The translations under genes were made by a program, and so were the position numbers. The notes under the pieces are model-generated. The model saw only the letters and a program-made list of their open reading frames with translations. It did no database searches and was not told the origin of the DNA. A stretch of 36,185 nucleotides of DNA. Source: Desulfobacteraceae bacterium (GTDB lineage Bacteria; Desulfobacterota; Desulfobacteria; Desulfobacterales; Desulfosalsimonadaceae). Positions 8,677 through 17,455 of this stretch are shown here, piece after piece. Within the stretch, counting starts at the first letter, position 1; the number at the start of each line of letters is the position of its first letter. Location of the stretch: assembly GCA_021737545.1 (NCBI GenBank), contig JAIPDT010000011.1:1-36185 (forward strand), given 5' to 3'.

Positions 8677-10977
8677 TCAGCCGGCTTGCACTTCCTCAAG
8701 CCCTGCCAATATTTCACGTGCTTTATCTGAGTTTTCGAAATTTTCGTCAAGCTCCAGGGCCTTTTCAAGGGCTTTTTTCGCCCTCCTCTTATCGCCTTTT
8801 TTAAGGTATGCCATGCCTATGTGGTACTGTACAGTCGGATTGCCGGGCAGTTTTTCCATGCTTGCGGAAAATTCCCGGATGGCCGAATCATAAAGTCCCA
8901 TTTTATAATATACCCACCCGAGTGTGTCAGCCACACGGGGGTCGTCGGGCATCTGGTCTTTTGCCTTTTTGGCCAGTTCCAGGGCCTTGTTTAAATCTTT
9001 GTTCTCTTCGGTCAGTGCATAGGCCAGATTATTGGCTGCTGCAACAAAATCTGGATTTATTTCAAGGGCTTTTCGATAATGGGGCATGGCCCTGTCCCGC
9101 CTGCCGGTCATGGAGTTTAAAATGCCTAGCATCATGTGCGGCATGACCTGTTCCGGCTTGTTTTCAGCAGTTTTCCCGAATTGGGCGATTGCCTCCCGTG
9201 TTTTGTTTTCCTGCATATACAGGTGTGCCAGTGAATAGTAGGTCGGCAGATAGTCTTCGTTTTCGATCAGGGCCTTTTTAAAAAGGCGTTCCGCCTCTGC
9301 AGGTTCGCCCCTGAGCATCATCACTCTGCCCTTTAGATTGTAAACAGGCGCCAGTATATGCGAGTTTTCGCTAAATTTTCTAATTCTTTCATCGCAGGAG
9401 GCGACGGCTTTTTCCAATTTGTTCTGCTCGATAAGTATTTCCACAAGGTTGACAAATGCCAGGGTGTGACGGGGATTCCGGGACAGTGCGGACTCGAATG
9501 CGGATATGGCCTTTTCATGCTCCCCCCGAAGCCGGCGGACAATCCCCAGGTTGTAATAGCCCGCAGGAGCCTGTGGAGAAATCTGAATGATTCTGTTAAA
9601 CAGCTCTTCGGCCTTTTCATAGTCCTGTTCGGTGATATTAATTTCACCGAGCATGGAAAGGGCCTGGATATTTTCGGGCGATGCTTCCAGTGCCTGTCTG
9701 CAGGCTTCTTCCGCCTGGGTGAAGTTGCGTTCCAGATAATGAATCCGGGCCATAAGGAGGCGTGCCGGAACGTACTCGGCGCTATTCTGGCCGATCTTTG
9801 CCAGGCTCGTTTTGGCCGCATTTAATTCGTCTGCCTTCATATGCGCCAATGCCTGAAGGTAGTCTATCTTTTCGGGTTCGGAAAAATTCTCCCGGATTTT
9901 CTTGTAGAGAGAAATCGCATCGCTGTAATTCTTCTCTTCCAATAGAAGTCGCGCCTTTAACAGTTGAGCGGGCAGGTAGTCAGGTTTTTTTTCCAGGGCA
10001 TGGTTTATGTATTTTGCAGCTTGCCCGAGTTGGCCGGAACCGATATAGAAATCCGACAGGGCAAGCATCAGTCCAACATTTTCCGGTTGCAATTCAAGTG
10101 CCTTGCGGTACATGGAAAGCGCCTTGTCCAGCTCTTTGATCCTTTCGTAAAACGAGGCGGTTGCCAGGTAGGACTTAATGTTGTGAGGGTTGACTTTGAT
10201 GGCTTTCCGGAATGTCTCTTCAGCCTTTTCCCGCTCTCCGCGGCCGGCGTATATACTGGCCAGCAGCAGATAAAGCTTGGGATTGTCCGGTTCTGTTTTG
10301 AGCGCTTCCTTTACTGCGGCTTCGGCTTTTTCCGGTCTGTCGGCAGCCGAATGCAGCTGGTAGATTGCCAGGTGCAGGGGCAGGGAGTCGGGGTTGTGCT
10401 TTATCCCTTTTTCCAAAATCTGTTCCGCATCCTGAAATTTTTGTTGTTGGATGGCTATATTGGCCCTGGCAGTATAAGCCCGCTCCTTGGAGGGGTCGAG
10501 GTTTATAATTTTTTCATAAAGCCGGGCTGCTTTGTTAAATTCGTGCTCCCGGGCGTATACTCCGGCCATCAGATAAAGGGCGGACAAGTTATTTTCATCT
10601 TCTTTTATGACACGGTTCAAAATGCGTTTTGCCTCCCGGAAATCCCCCTGCAAAAGGTACAGGGTGGCCAGCTTGATCTGAATTGAGCTTTTGCCGGGTT
10701 CGAGTTTAACCGCTTTTTCAAATGCTGAAAATGCGCTGTTTACATCGCCGAGTCTTAAATAGGTTTCTCCCAGGCGGGCATGTGCGGCACCAAATTCAGG
10801 GTTGATTTCGATTGCTTCCTGCAGATTGTCCCTGGCGCAAACGTAGTCTTGCTGCTCAAAGCAATTTTGGGCTTTTTCATAAAAGGCCTGTTGACGCTCC
10901 TTGTTTTTGTCCTGACACCCAAAGATGCAACACAGGCATGCAAGTGCGAAAAATAAGCTTTGCAGTCTAAGTTTCAT
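8677..10977 (-). CDS. Multi-TPR repeat lipoprotein
   Basis: MKLRLQSLFFALACLCCIFGCQDKN lipobox-like signal; many tandem TPR units (e.g. AHARLGETYLRLGDVNSAFSAFEKAVKLEPG). ATG at 10977 gives the signal peptide; the 11064 start is less likely. Confidence 0.85.
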   Translation of the reverse strand: MKLRLQSLFFALACLCCIFGCQDKNKERQQAFYEKAQNCFEQQDYVCARDNLQEAIEINPEFGAAHARLGETYLRLGDVNSAFSAFEKAVKLEPGKSSIQIKLATLYLLQGDFREAKRILNRVIKEDENNLSALYLMAGVYAREHEFNKAARLYEKIINLDPSKERAYTARANIAIQQQKFQDAEQILEKGIKHNPDSLPLHLAIYQLHSAADRPEKAEAAVKEALKTEPDNPKLYLLLASIYAGRGEREKAEETFRKAIKVNPHNIKSYLATASFYERIKELDKALSMYRKALELQPENVGLMLALSDFYIGSGQLGQAAKYINHALEKKPDYLPAQLLKARLLLEEKNYSDAISLYKKIRENFSEPEKIDYLQALAHMKADELNAAKTSLAKIGQNSAEYVPARLLMARIHYLERNFTQAEEACRQALEASPENIQALSMLGEINITEQDYEKAEELFNRIIQISPQAPAGYYNLGIVRRLRGEHEKAISAFESALSRNPRHTLAFVNLVEILIEQNKLEKAVASCDERIRKFSENSHILAPVYNLKGRVMMLRGEPAEAERLFKKALIENEDYLPTYYSLAHLYMQENKTREAIAQFGKTAENKPEQVMPHMMLGILNSMTGRRDRAMPHYRKALEINPDFVAAANNLAYALTEENKDLNKALELAKKAKDQMPDDPRVADTLGWVYYKMGLYDSAIREFSASMEKLPGNPTVQYHIGMAYLKKGDKRRAKKALEKALELDENFENSDKAREILAGLEEVQAG

Positions 10978-11033
10978 GGATTTTTCCGGATCCTGTAAGT
11001 AATATTTTTTTGCAGGGGTAAAAAAGATATACC

Positions 11034-11225
11034 CTATTTTGAAGGTTTTTGTGCGTAATGACAAGAATTTTTACCGGCTTTGTCGTTCAGGCATACGCTA
11101 CACCGGCTGTCTGCACACATTTGACAGGAAAAACAATCACGGCACGGGTGTTTTTTTAATTCAACAGGCTGAGGTTCCGGAACATAGACCTTGCCCTTGA
11201 GTCCGGATATTTTCACAAACGGCAT
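11034..11225 (-). CDS. Small Cys-rich putative metal-binding protein
   Basis: 63 aa, CRDCFSCQMCADSRCSVC cluster; lies 15 nt downstream of fdhD on the same strand. Confidence 0.6.
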   Translation of the reverse strand: MPFVKISGLKGKVYVPEPQPVELKKHPCRDCFSCQMCADSRCSVCLNDKAGKNSCHYAQKPSK

Positions 11226-11240
11226 TTTAATTTCTCCTTA

Positions 11241-12053
11241 TTAACCGTGGCTTTGCCCGGACAATATTCTCTCATCCCCGCAGAATACCATGAAACGGCT
11301 GCCTTTTGCGCAGGCCAGAGTCATGTTTACCGAATATCCCAGGTCCACAGCAAGAGTGGTGGGTCTTGATATACCGACCATCATTTCTATGCCCGCCCGC
11401 CCGGCCTTCTGCACAAGTTCGTAACTGAGCCGCGAAGACATGACGGCAAAGCAGGCTTCCTTGATTTTGCCTTCCAGAAAGATCTTGCCGATGGCCTTGT
11501 CAAGGGCGTTGTGCCTGCCTACGTCCTCTGCAGAAGCCATTTCCTCCATGTTTTTATTAAATATTGCAGCTGCATGTGCTCCTCTTGTTTTTTTATAAAG
11601 AGGCTGGCGCCAGGGCAGTGTACGAATACAGGCAAGAACCCGGTTTACATCAAATAAAGCGTTATTGGGCACGGGGGCAAGAATTTGGTTGATGTCGGCA
11701 ATAACTTCTTTGCCGCAGATTCCGCAGCTTGTCTGACCTACAAAGCCTTTGCGCTCGAGAAGTTCGGATACCAAGAGGCGTCTTTGCTCGGCCAGGGTGA
11801 CTGTGACGACATTTATTTCATCTTCTTTGCAGAAACCAATTGCAGATATTTCTCCGGGTTCGTCCACAAGTCCTTCCGCCAGGCAGAAACCGGCGGCATG
11901 TGCAATTTCATCGCCGGGCGTGCGCATTACAACAGAGTAAGGACTCCCTGCAACCCGGATTGACAGGGGCTCTTCAATGATAAGATCGCGGGTTCGCCGG
12001 TTACGTTCGCCTTTGTAATATTCGATGTGGTCGGTGGAAACAGTTTCGATCAT
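11241..12053 (-). CDS. fdhD: Formate dehydrogenase accessory sulfurtransferase FdhD
   Basis: TSCGICGKEV motif, EEPLSIRVAG, AEDVGRHNALDKAIG, VSRPTTLAVDLG. Confidence 0.95.
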   Translation of the reverse strand: MIETVSTDHIEYYKGERNRRTRDLIIEEPLSIRVAGSPYSVVMRTPGDEIAHAAGFCLAEGLVDEPGEISAIGFCKEDEINVVTVTLAEQRRLLVSELLERKGFVGQTSCGICGKEVIADINQILAPVPNNALFDVNRVLACIRTLPWRQPLYKKTRGAHAAAIFNKNMEEMASAEDVGRHNALDKAIGKIFLEGKIKEACFAVMSSRLSYELVQKAGRAGIEMMVGISRPTTLAVDLGYSVNMTLACAKGSRFMVFCGDERILSGQSHG

Positions 12054-12062
12054 GATTTTTAT

Positions 12063-12623
12063 TTATAAGCTTCCGCACGTGTAATCTTCGCATTCCTTTT
12101 GCGTTAGAACTTCCATGGCAAACAAAATGCGCTTTTCTTTTTCTCTGCGGCCCTCGTCAGGCTGATGAGATAGGGGCTGCAGTTTGTCGAGCATTCTGAT
12201 TGCCTCGGTCCTTGAAAATATGGCATCAAGACCGGAGCCTATGACTTTGCCGGAAAAAGTTTCCATTATTTCGGCATCTTCTGCGTTAGTCACAGCCGCA
12301 TATGGGATGACGGAGTTTTCAACAAGCCTGGCTACGGCAAGTGCAGTCCGCCGCCTGGATACAAGGGAACCGGGTCTGAATAATATGACCATAAACGGTC
12401 TGCCTTCAGGCTTTATGAGGAAATCCACCCCGACTTCGCCGGTTCTTCCGTCTATTTCCAGCGGCAGGCGCAGGCGGGGATGAATATCGGTTTTCTCATA
12501 GCCTTTCTGTTTTATCAGAAATTTTGCGATTTTCTGCCTCGCCCGCTCGTCATGGGTATCTGTCACGGCTCTTTCTGTAATAAAATCGGTGGTTTCTCCT
12601 AGTATGAGGTGATGTGTGCCCAT
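12063..12623 (-). CDS. HsdR N-terminal domain-like (PD-(D/E)XK-fold-like) protein
   Basis: ERARQKIAKFLIKQKGYEKTDIHPR...GEVGVDFLIKPEGRPFMVILFRPGS...ALAVARLVENSVIPYAAVTNAEDAEI resembles stand-alone HSDR_N proteins. Confidence 0.6.
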   Translation of the reverse strand: MGTHHLILGETTDFITERAVTDTHDERARQKIAKFLIKQKGYEKTDIHPRLRLPLEIDGRTGEVGVDFLIKPEGRPFMVILFRPGSLVSRRRTALAVARLVENSVIPYAAVTNAEDAEIMETFSGKVIGSGLDAIFSRTEAIRMLDKLQPLSHQPDEGRREKEKRILFAMEVLTQKECEDYTCGSL

Positions 12624-12629
12624 GGTGTT

Positions 12630-13259
12630 CTATCTTTTGCTGATCAGAAATATGCCGTAGGTGGCACGCAGGTTGGGCAGTGTTTTAACAATGCTGCCGC
12701 TTTTATCCTGTTTGTCGGTGTTGATGGCCACCTCTTCGAGTATCGAAAACCCCACCTCGGAGGCAAATTCACGAAAATCCTTTATGGACAGCACCCGAAT
12801 GTTTGGAGTTCCGTACCATGTATAAGGAAGTTGGGGGGTGACCGGCGCATGCCCTGTAAAAAGGATCTGCAGCCGTACATGCCAGTGTCCGAAATTGGGA
12901 AAGCTTACAATTACTTTTTTCCCGATACGCAGCATTGAATGGATAAGTGCCAGCGGATCATAAACCTGCTGGAGAGTCTGGCTTAAAATTACGTAGTCAA
13001 AGGTGTTGTCAGGATAATCGTGCACCTCTTCGTTGATGTCTCCCTGGATGACGGACAGGCCCTTTTCAATGCACTTGACCACCCTTTGTTCCACAATTTC
13101 AATACCGGTTTCCCTGACCTGTTTGTCTTCCTTGAGATGTGCCAGCAACTCGCCTTCTCCGCAGCCAAGCCCGATCACTTTGGATCCCGGCTTAATCCAG
13201 GAGTCAATGACCCGGAGATCGAAGCGCAAGTGATTATTCTGAGTCGTGTTGGTATACAC
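12630..13259 (-). CDS. metW: Methionine biosynthesis protein MetW
   Basis: DLRVIDSWIKPGSKVIGLGCGEGELLAHL, FDYVILSQTLQQVYDP, VIVSFPNFGHWHVRLQ; overlaps metX. Confidence 0.93.
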   Translation of the reverse strand: MYTNTTQNNHLRFDLRVIDSWIKPGSKVIGLGCGEGELLAHLKEDKQVRETGIEIVEQRVVKCIEKGLSVIQGDINEEVHDYPDNTFDYVILSQTLQQVYDPLALIHSMLRIGKKVIVSFPNFGHWHVRLQILFTGHAPVTPQLPYTWYGTPNIRVLSIKDFREFASEVGFSILEEVAINTDKQDKSGSIVKTLPNLRATYGIFLISKR

Positions 13260-14406
13260 TGTCTATAAACCCTCTGATCAGATCTGTTAATCTCTTGTTC
13301 GGCATTAAAAAGGCGTCATGGCCCCATTCGGCCTCGACCTCGCAGAAACTGACATCCAGGCCGCTTTTTTTCATAGCCTTGACCATCTCTCTTGACTGAT
13401 ATGTGGGATACAACCAGTCGGAAGTAAAGGAGACCACCATGAATCTGGCACTGGCCATAGAAAAAACACGGATTGCGGAGCTTGTATTTTTAAACCCGGT
13501 CAGGTCGAAGTAGTCTGCAGCCTTGGTTATGTATAAAAACGAATTTGCATCAAATCTTTCCACAAACTTGGCCCCCTGGTGGCGCAGGTAGCTTTCCACC
13601 TGGAAATCAACATCAAACTGGTAGGAAAAATCCTCCTTGTCCTGGAGCCGGCGGCCGAATTTTCTGCGCATGGCCTCGTCTGAAAGATATGTGATATGTC
13701 CTATCATCCGTGCAACAGACAAACCCAGATCAGGATTCTTTTTTCCGTAATAGTCTCCCTGGTTCCAGTTGGGGTCTGCCACTATGGCCTGCCTGGAGAC
13801 CTCGTTGAATGCGATGGCAAGCGCGGAATGGCGCATTGTAGTTGCAAGAGGTGTGGCCGATCTTACCATTTCCGGATATTGCACGCACCACTGAAGCACC
13901 TGCATACCTCCCATGGAGCCGCCGAGCATGGACAGGATCTTTTCAATGCCCAAATGATCCATGAGAGCCTTCTGAGCCCGTACCATGTCGCCGATGGTTA
14001 CAAACGGGAAATCCATGCCGTAGGGCTTGCCGGTGGCCGGGTTTATTGAAGATGGTCCGGTGGAGCCCATGCACCCGCCAAGTACGTTGGAGCAGACCAC
14101 GAAATATTTGTCAGTATCAACGCCTTTGCCCGGACCTATCATGTTATCCCACCAACCCGGCTTCTCGTCGCTGTCCGAGTAGTAGCCCGCGGCATGAGAG
14201 TCTCCTGTAAGTGCGTGTAGCACCAGCACCACGTTGCTTTTATCGGGATTCAGCGTGCCGTAGGTTTCATAGGCCAGGGTGATGGGGCCGAGTTTTGCTC
14301 CGCTGTCAAGCAGCATTTCATTGGGCGGCTCGGCAAAAGTGAAAAATTTTTTTTCCACTTTTCCAACAGATTTTTCGGCTGTATCATGGGTTATATATTC
14401 ACTCAT
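13234..14406 (-). CDS. metX: Homoserine O-acetyltransferase
   Basis: LDSGAKLGPITLAYETYG, VLHALTGDSHAAG, MLGGSMGGMQVLQW, WGHDAFL. Confidence 0.95.
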   Translation of the reverse strand: MSEYITHDTAEKSVGKVEKKFFTFAEPPNEMLLDSGAKLGPITLAYETYGTLNPDKSNVVLVLHALTGDSHAAGYYSDSDEKPGWWDNMIGPGKGVDTDKYFVVCSNVLGGCMGSTGPSSINPATGKPYGMDFPFVTIGDMVRAQKALMDHLGIEKILSMLGGSMGGMQVLQWCVQYPEMVRSATPLATTMRHSALAIAFNEVSRQAIVADPNWNQGDYYGKKNPDLGLSVARMIGHITYLSDEAMRRKFGRRLQDKEDFSYQFDVDFQVESYLRHQGAKFVERFDANSFLYITKAADYFDLTGFKNTSSAIRVFSMASARFMVVSFTSDWLYPTYQSREMVKAMKKSGLDVSFCEVEAEWGHDAFLMPNKRLTDLIRGFIDSVYQHDSE

Positions 14407-14426
14407 AAAACAAGTTAATCATTACC

Positions 14427-14600
14427 AAATGGTTTCGTAAACAGCGATCCGTACCGCCACGGCGGTATTTTTGCGTAAAAGGAAGCCCTGAGGTCGGGGT
14501 CAATTTCTTTGCTCAATGTCGCTTCAAAAACAAACCCCGACCTTGGGCTTCCTTGGAAGTATTCCCCCGGGTGCCGTTGGTACCGAGCCACAACAGTAAC
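14427..14600. repeat. Palindromic intergenic repeat upstream of metX
   Basis: Core arms 14479-14500 (aaggaagccctgaggtcggggt) and 14534-14554 (accccgaccttgggcttcctt); small palindrome taccgccacggcggta at 14452-14467. Part of it recurs at 22883-22935 in the opposite orientation. Confidence 0.75.
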
Positions 14601-14753
14601 TTCTTCTGAATTTAATGGCAAAGGGGGGCCGCATCCCCCCTTATACGGCAAAAACCTTATGGTTTCAAATAAATATTGAGTTCCTGCTTCAGATCACCAG
14701 CCACTTACCACATCTCTCAATATCTCATACCACTTACCACATATCACTAACTA

Positions 14754-16718
14754 TTATGCCAGATCCCTTCTTTCGGCCATGTCCACCAGTTTGCGTTCCC
14801 GGGCCTTGTCGATTCCCAGCGCTTTGCGCTTTCCATCGATGTGAGCGATCATTTTTTGGGCCATTTCATGGGGGTCTTTTGTAAATCCCCATTTGCCCAG
14901 GCCCTGTTTTTCAAGCCCTTCAAAGAGCAGTTTGTGGAAATGGGTGTTTTCAACGATCGGGAAGGTTACCCCGAATATCGTGTAGACTCCGGAAGCCACG
15001 AAATACTGGCCGATGCATATGGCCTTCTCACTCATGTACTCCGGAGCCGCTCCGGCCACCGGAAGTTCTGCAATGGTTTCGCCCAGGCCGCCGACTTTGA
15101 CCATCTCGCTTGCTGCGATCAGAATCCTGCTGTTGTCCACGCAGGCACCCATGCCGAGCACGGGCGGCATGCCCACAGCCTCGCATACCTCGCTTAGGCC
15201 CGGCCCGGCCAGATATGCGGCCTCCGGAGAGCAGAGCCCGGCCTTGGCAAGAGCGATCTGGGAACAGCCGGTCTGCAGTACCAGGACATCGTTTTTGATC
15301 AGTTCCCTGACCAGTTCCACGTGTACCCAGTCCTGTTTGACCCTGGGGTTGGTGCACCCCACAACTCCTGCTACCCCGCGGATCCTGCCGTTGATGATGT
15401 TGTCGTTTAGCGGTGTGTAGCTGCCCCGAAAGCTTCCGCCCAGCATGTAGTTAATGTATTCATAGGAAAATCCGTGAACCCCTGTGTTGCGGATGTCGGG
15501 AATCTGGACCGGGTGCTTGCGGGACTTGAAGCGAGAGATGGCCTTTATAACTATTTCATCCGTGCATTCGTTCGGGTTATGCTCGTGGAATTCCACGTGA
15601 TCAGCCCCCTCGATGTGGCACCTGGGGTTGGTGGTAAAAAGGTAGGTGCCGTAGCATTCTGCCACCCTGGCCAGGGCCTGCTGGATGCACTGGACATCTA
15701 CGGCCATGGCATCCACTGCGCCTGTGACCATGATGGCCTCGGTGGAGGTGAAATTTCCTGCGTGCGGTATGCCGTGCCGGGAAAGCATTTCAAGACCCGA
15801 GCAGCACATGCCCACAAGGTTGATTCCTTCTGCGCCGGCTTCTTTGGCGGCCTGAATCAATGCCGGAGAGTTGACAGATGCGACCATGGATTCAAAAAGA
15901 TTCGGTTCATGGCCGTGGATGATTATGTTGACCTGGTTTTCCTTGAGTACGCCCATGTTGACCTCTGCAGCCACCGGAACCGGGGTGCCGAACAGGATGT
16001 CGGAAATCTCGGTGGCAACCATGGAGCCGCCCCAGCCGTCGGAAAGCGCGGTGCGGCTGCACTGCTTGGTAATGTTTTCATAGTGCTGATCCACGCCCAT
16101 GTGCGTGCGGTGCATCATCTCCATGATTTCGCGCATGGCGCCCCGCGGCACGATTCCAAGTTTCCTCCAGGTCTCTAAGGTTTTCGGAGGTACGCGCTGA
16201 GCAAACGGGATTTCTCCCTCAACCTGCGTATAGGTTCTTTCCAGTTCCTGGTATAGAGCCTTTGCCACTTCCTCGTTGCTCTTTTCTTCCGTCTCGATTC
16301 CGATGGACTGGGCTACTTCAATCAGTTTAATCGGGTCCTTGATTGTATAATCCTTTATATTGCCGTTTACCACTTCTCTGAACAGGTCGAGCATTGCCAT
16401 GCCATGGTCTGTGTGGGCCGCTCCCCCGGCTGCAATCATGCGGCCGAAATTTCTTGCCATGATTGTGTCAATGGTGGCTCCGCAGACCCCTACCTTACTG
16501 TAAGGGTCCTTTGCATTTAACCTGCAGGGCCCCATGGAACAGTGCTTGCAGCATGCCGAATCAGCACCTATGGGGCAGGCTTTCATGGCCGCAGCCCTGT
16601 CAAAGCACAGCTCAATCCCGTCCTGCCTGGCTTTTTTCAGCATTTGTCCGGTTGTCTCGCAGCTGGTTATCTCCTTGATTTCCGGCAGTGTTTTTTCTTT
16701 GGATTTTTTCTTTTCCAT
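14754..16718 (-). CDS. cooS: Anaerobic carbon-monoxide dehydrogenase catalytic subunit
   Basis: CPIGADSACCKHCSMGPCRLN, GVCGATIDTIMARNFGRMIAAGGAAHTDHG, GHEPNLFESM, GVVGCTNPRVKQD, PPVLGMGACVDNSRI. Confidence 0.95.
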   Translation of the reverse strand: MEKKKSKEKTLPEIKEITSCETTGQMLKKARQDGIELCFDRAAAMKACPIGADSACCKHCSMGPCRLNAKDPYSKVGVCGATIDTIMARNFGRMIAAGGAAHTDHGMAMLDLFREVVNGNIKDYTIKDPIKLIEVAQSIGIETEEKSNEEVAKALYQELERTYTQVEGEIPFAQRVPPKTLETWRKLGIVPRGAMREIMEMMHRTHMGVDQHYENITKQCSRTALSDGWGGSMVATEISDILFGTPVPVAAEVNMGVLKENQVNIIIHGHEPNLFESMVASVNSPALIQAAKEAGAEGINLVGMCCSGLEMLSRHGIPHAGNFTSTEAIMVTGAVDAMAVDVQCIQQALARVAECYGTYLFTTNPRCHIEGADHVEFHEHNPNECTDEIVIKAISRFKSRKHPVQIPDIRNTGVHGFSYEYINYMLGGSFRGSYTPLNDNIINGRIRGVAGVVGCTNPRVKQDWVHVELVRELIKNDVLVLQTGCSQIALAKAGLCSPEAAYLAGPGLSEVCEAVGMPPVLGMGACVDNSRILIAASEMVKVGGLGETIAELPVAGAAPEYMSEKAICIGQYFVASGVYTIFGVTFPIVENTHFHKLLFEGLEKQGLGKWGFTKDPHEMAQKMIAHIDGKRKALGIDKARERKLVDMAERRDLA

Positions 16719-16958
16719 ACAGCCTCCGTAAGAATGTTATTTACTTTTCTCAAGTGTACCGGCCGGTTCTTCCGGCCTGTTTGAATATGTCGTATTCAAA
16801 TAATAACGTTTTAAAACCACCTTTCAAGAAATATACCGGCAATTTTTGCGCCTGCCCCGGTTTATGCAAATCTGGCAATGAAACCGGATCATGTATACAG
16901 TTGAAATGTAGAATGCAATTTTTGTCGAACACGGGAAATGGTAAGGAGAATTGGCATT

Positions 16959-17318
16959 ATGATGAATCTTGAAGAACTCAGGGAAAACCGGGAAGTGCTC
17001 AATAGAATCGACTGGGAAATGACGCCTGAGGAAGCGGTAAGACTTTATTTGGAATGGGGAAACAACTGGGTTCACAGCAAATATGTAATCAAGTCCAAAG
17101 ACGATATTTCCCATTATTTCGTTGTTTACTCCTGGGACGGCCCTCCTGTGATATACCTGATACGCCGCAATTCTGAAGAATCCAGCGAGCTGGCCAAAAT
17201 AGAGATGCCTGATTGGTTAAGGCAAAGTTTCAAAGAGGAAACAGGGGGTAACAACGGTGTTTATCCGGTCAGCGGTCAGGTCCGGCGCTGGCTTGAGGAG
17301 CAGCTTCTGAAATTTTGA
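16959..17318 (+). CDS. Small conserved protein of unknown function (possibly the DVU0772-type family)
   Basis: MMNLEELRENREVLNRIDWEMTPEEAVRLYLEWGNNW...SKDDISHYFVVYSWDGPPVIYLIRRNSEE; intact ORF, start chosen near the likely RBS. Confidence 0.6.
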   Translation: MMNLEELRENREVLNRIDWEMTPEEAVRLYLEWGNNWVHSKYVIKSKDDISHYFVVYSWDGPPVIYLIRRNSEESSELAKIEMPDWLRQSFKEETGGNNGVYPVSGQVRRWLEEQLLKF

Positions 17319-17455
17319 TGCAGCAGACATGTATTACAAATATTGAAACATGATACACTAATGAATCAGGAAATTTGATACATATTTTGTGAAGTTCCTG
17401 CTGGCAAACGCATTAATCACAATTATGTTTAATATAAAATTTCAACAAGAGGTGT

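Noticed and set aside
9964-10686. Plus-strand 240-aa ORF opposite the TPR gene
   Set aside because: Repetitive antisense translation of TPR units; no independent evidence.
8677-10977. Tandem repeats in the TPR gene considered as a CRISPR-like or DNA repeat array
   Set aside because: Periodicity is protein-level TPR degeneracy (34 aa), not conserved DNA repeats. No CRISPR array, tRNA or rRNA was recognised anywhere in the window.
14415-14651. 78-aa minus-strand ORF upstream of metX
   Set aside because: Overlaps the palindromic repeat; part of its translation (FYAKIP..RY..LFT) recurs as non-genic sequence at 22.9 kb, so it is treated as repeat DNA.
15474-16178. Plus-strand 234-aa ORF within cooS
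   Set aside because: Antisense shadow of a conserved CODH gene.
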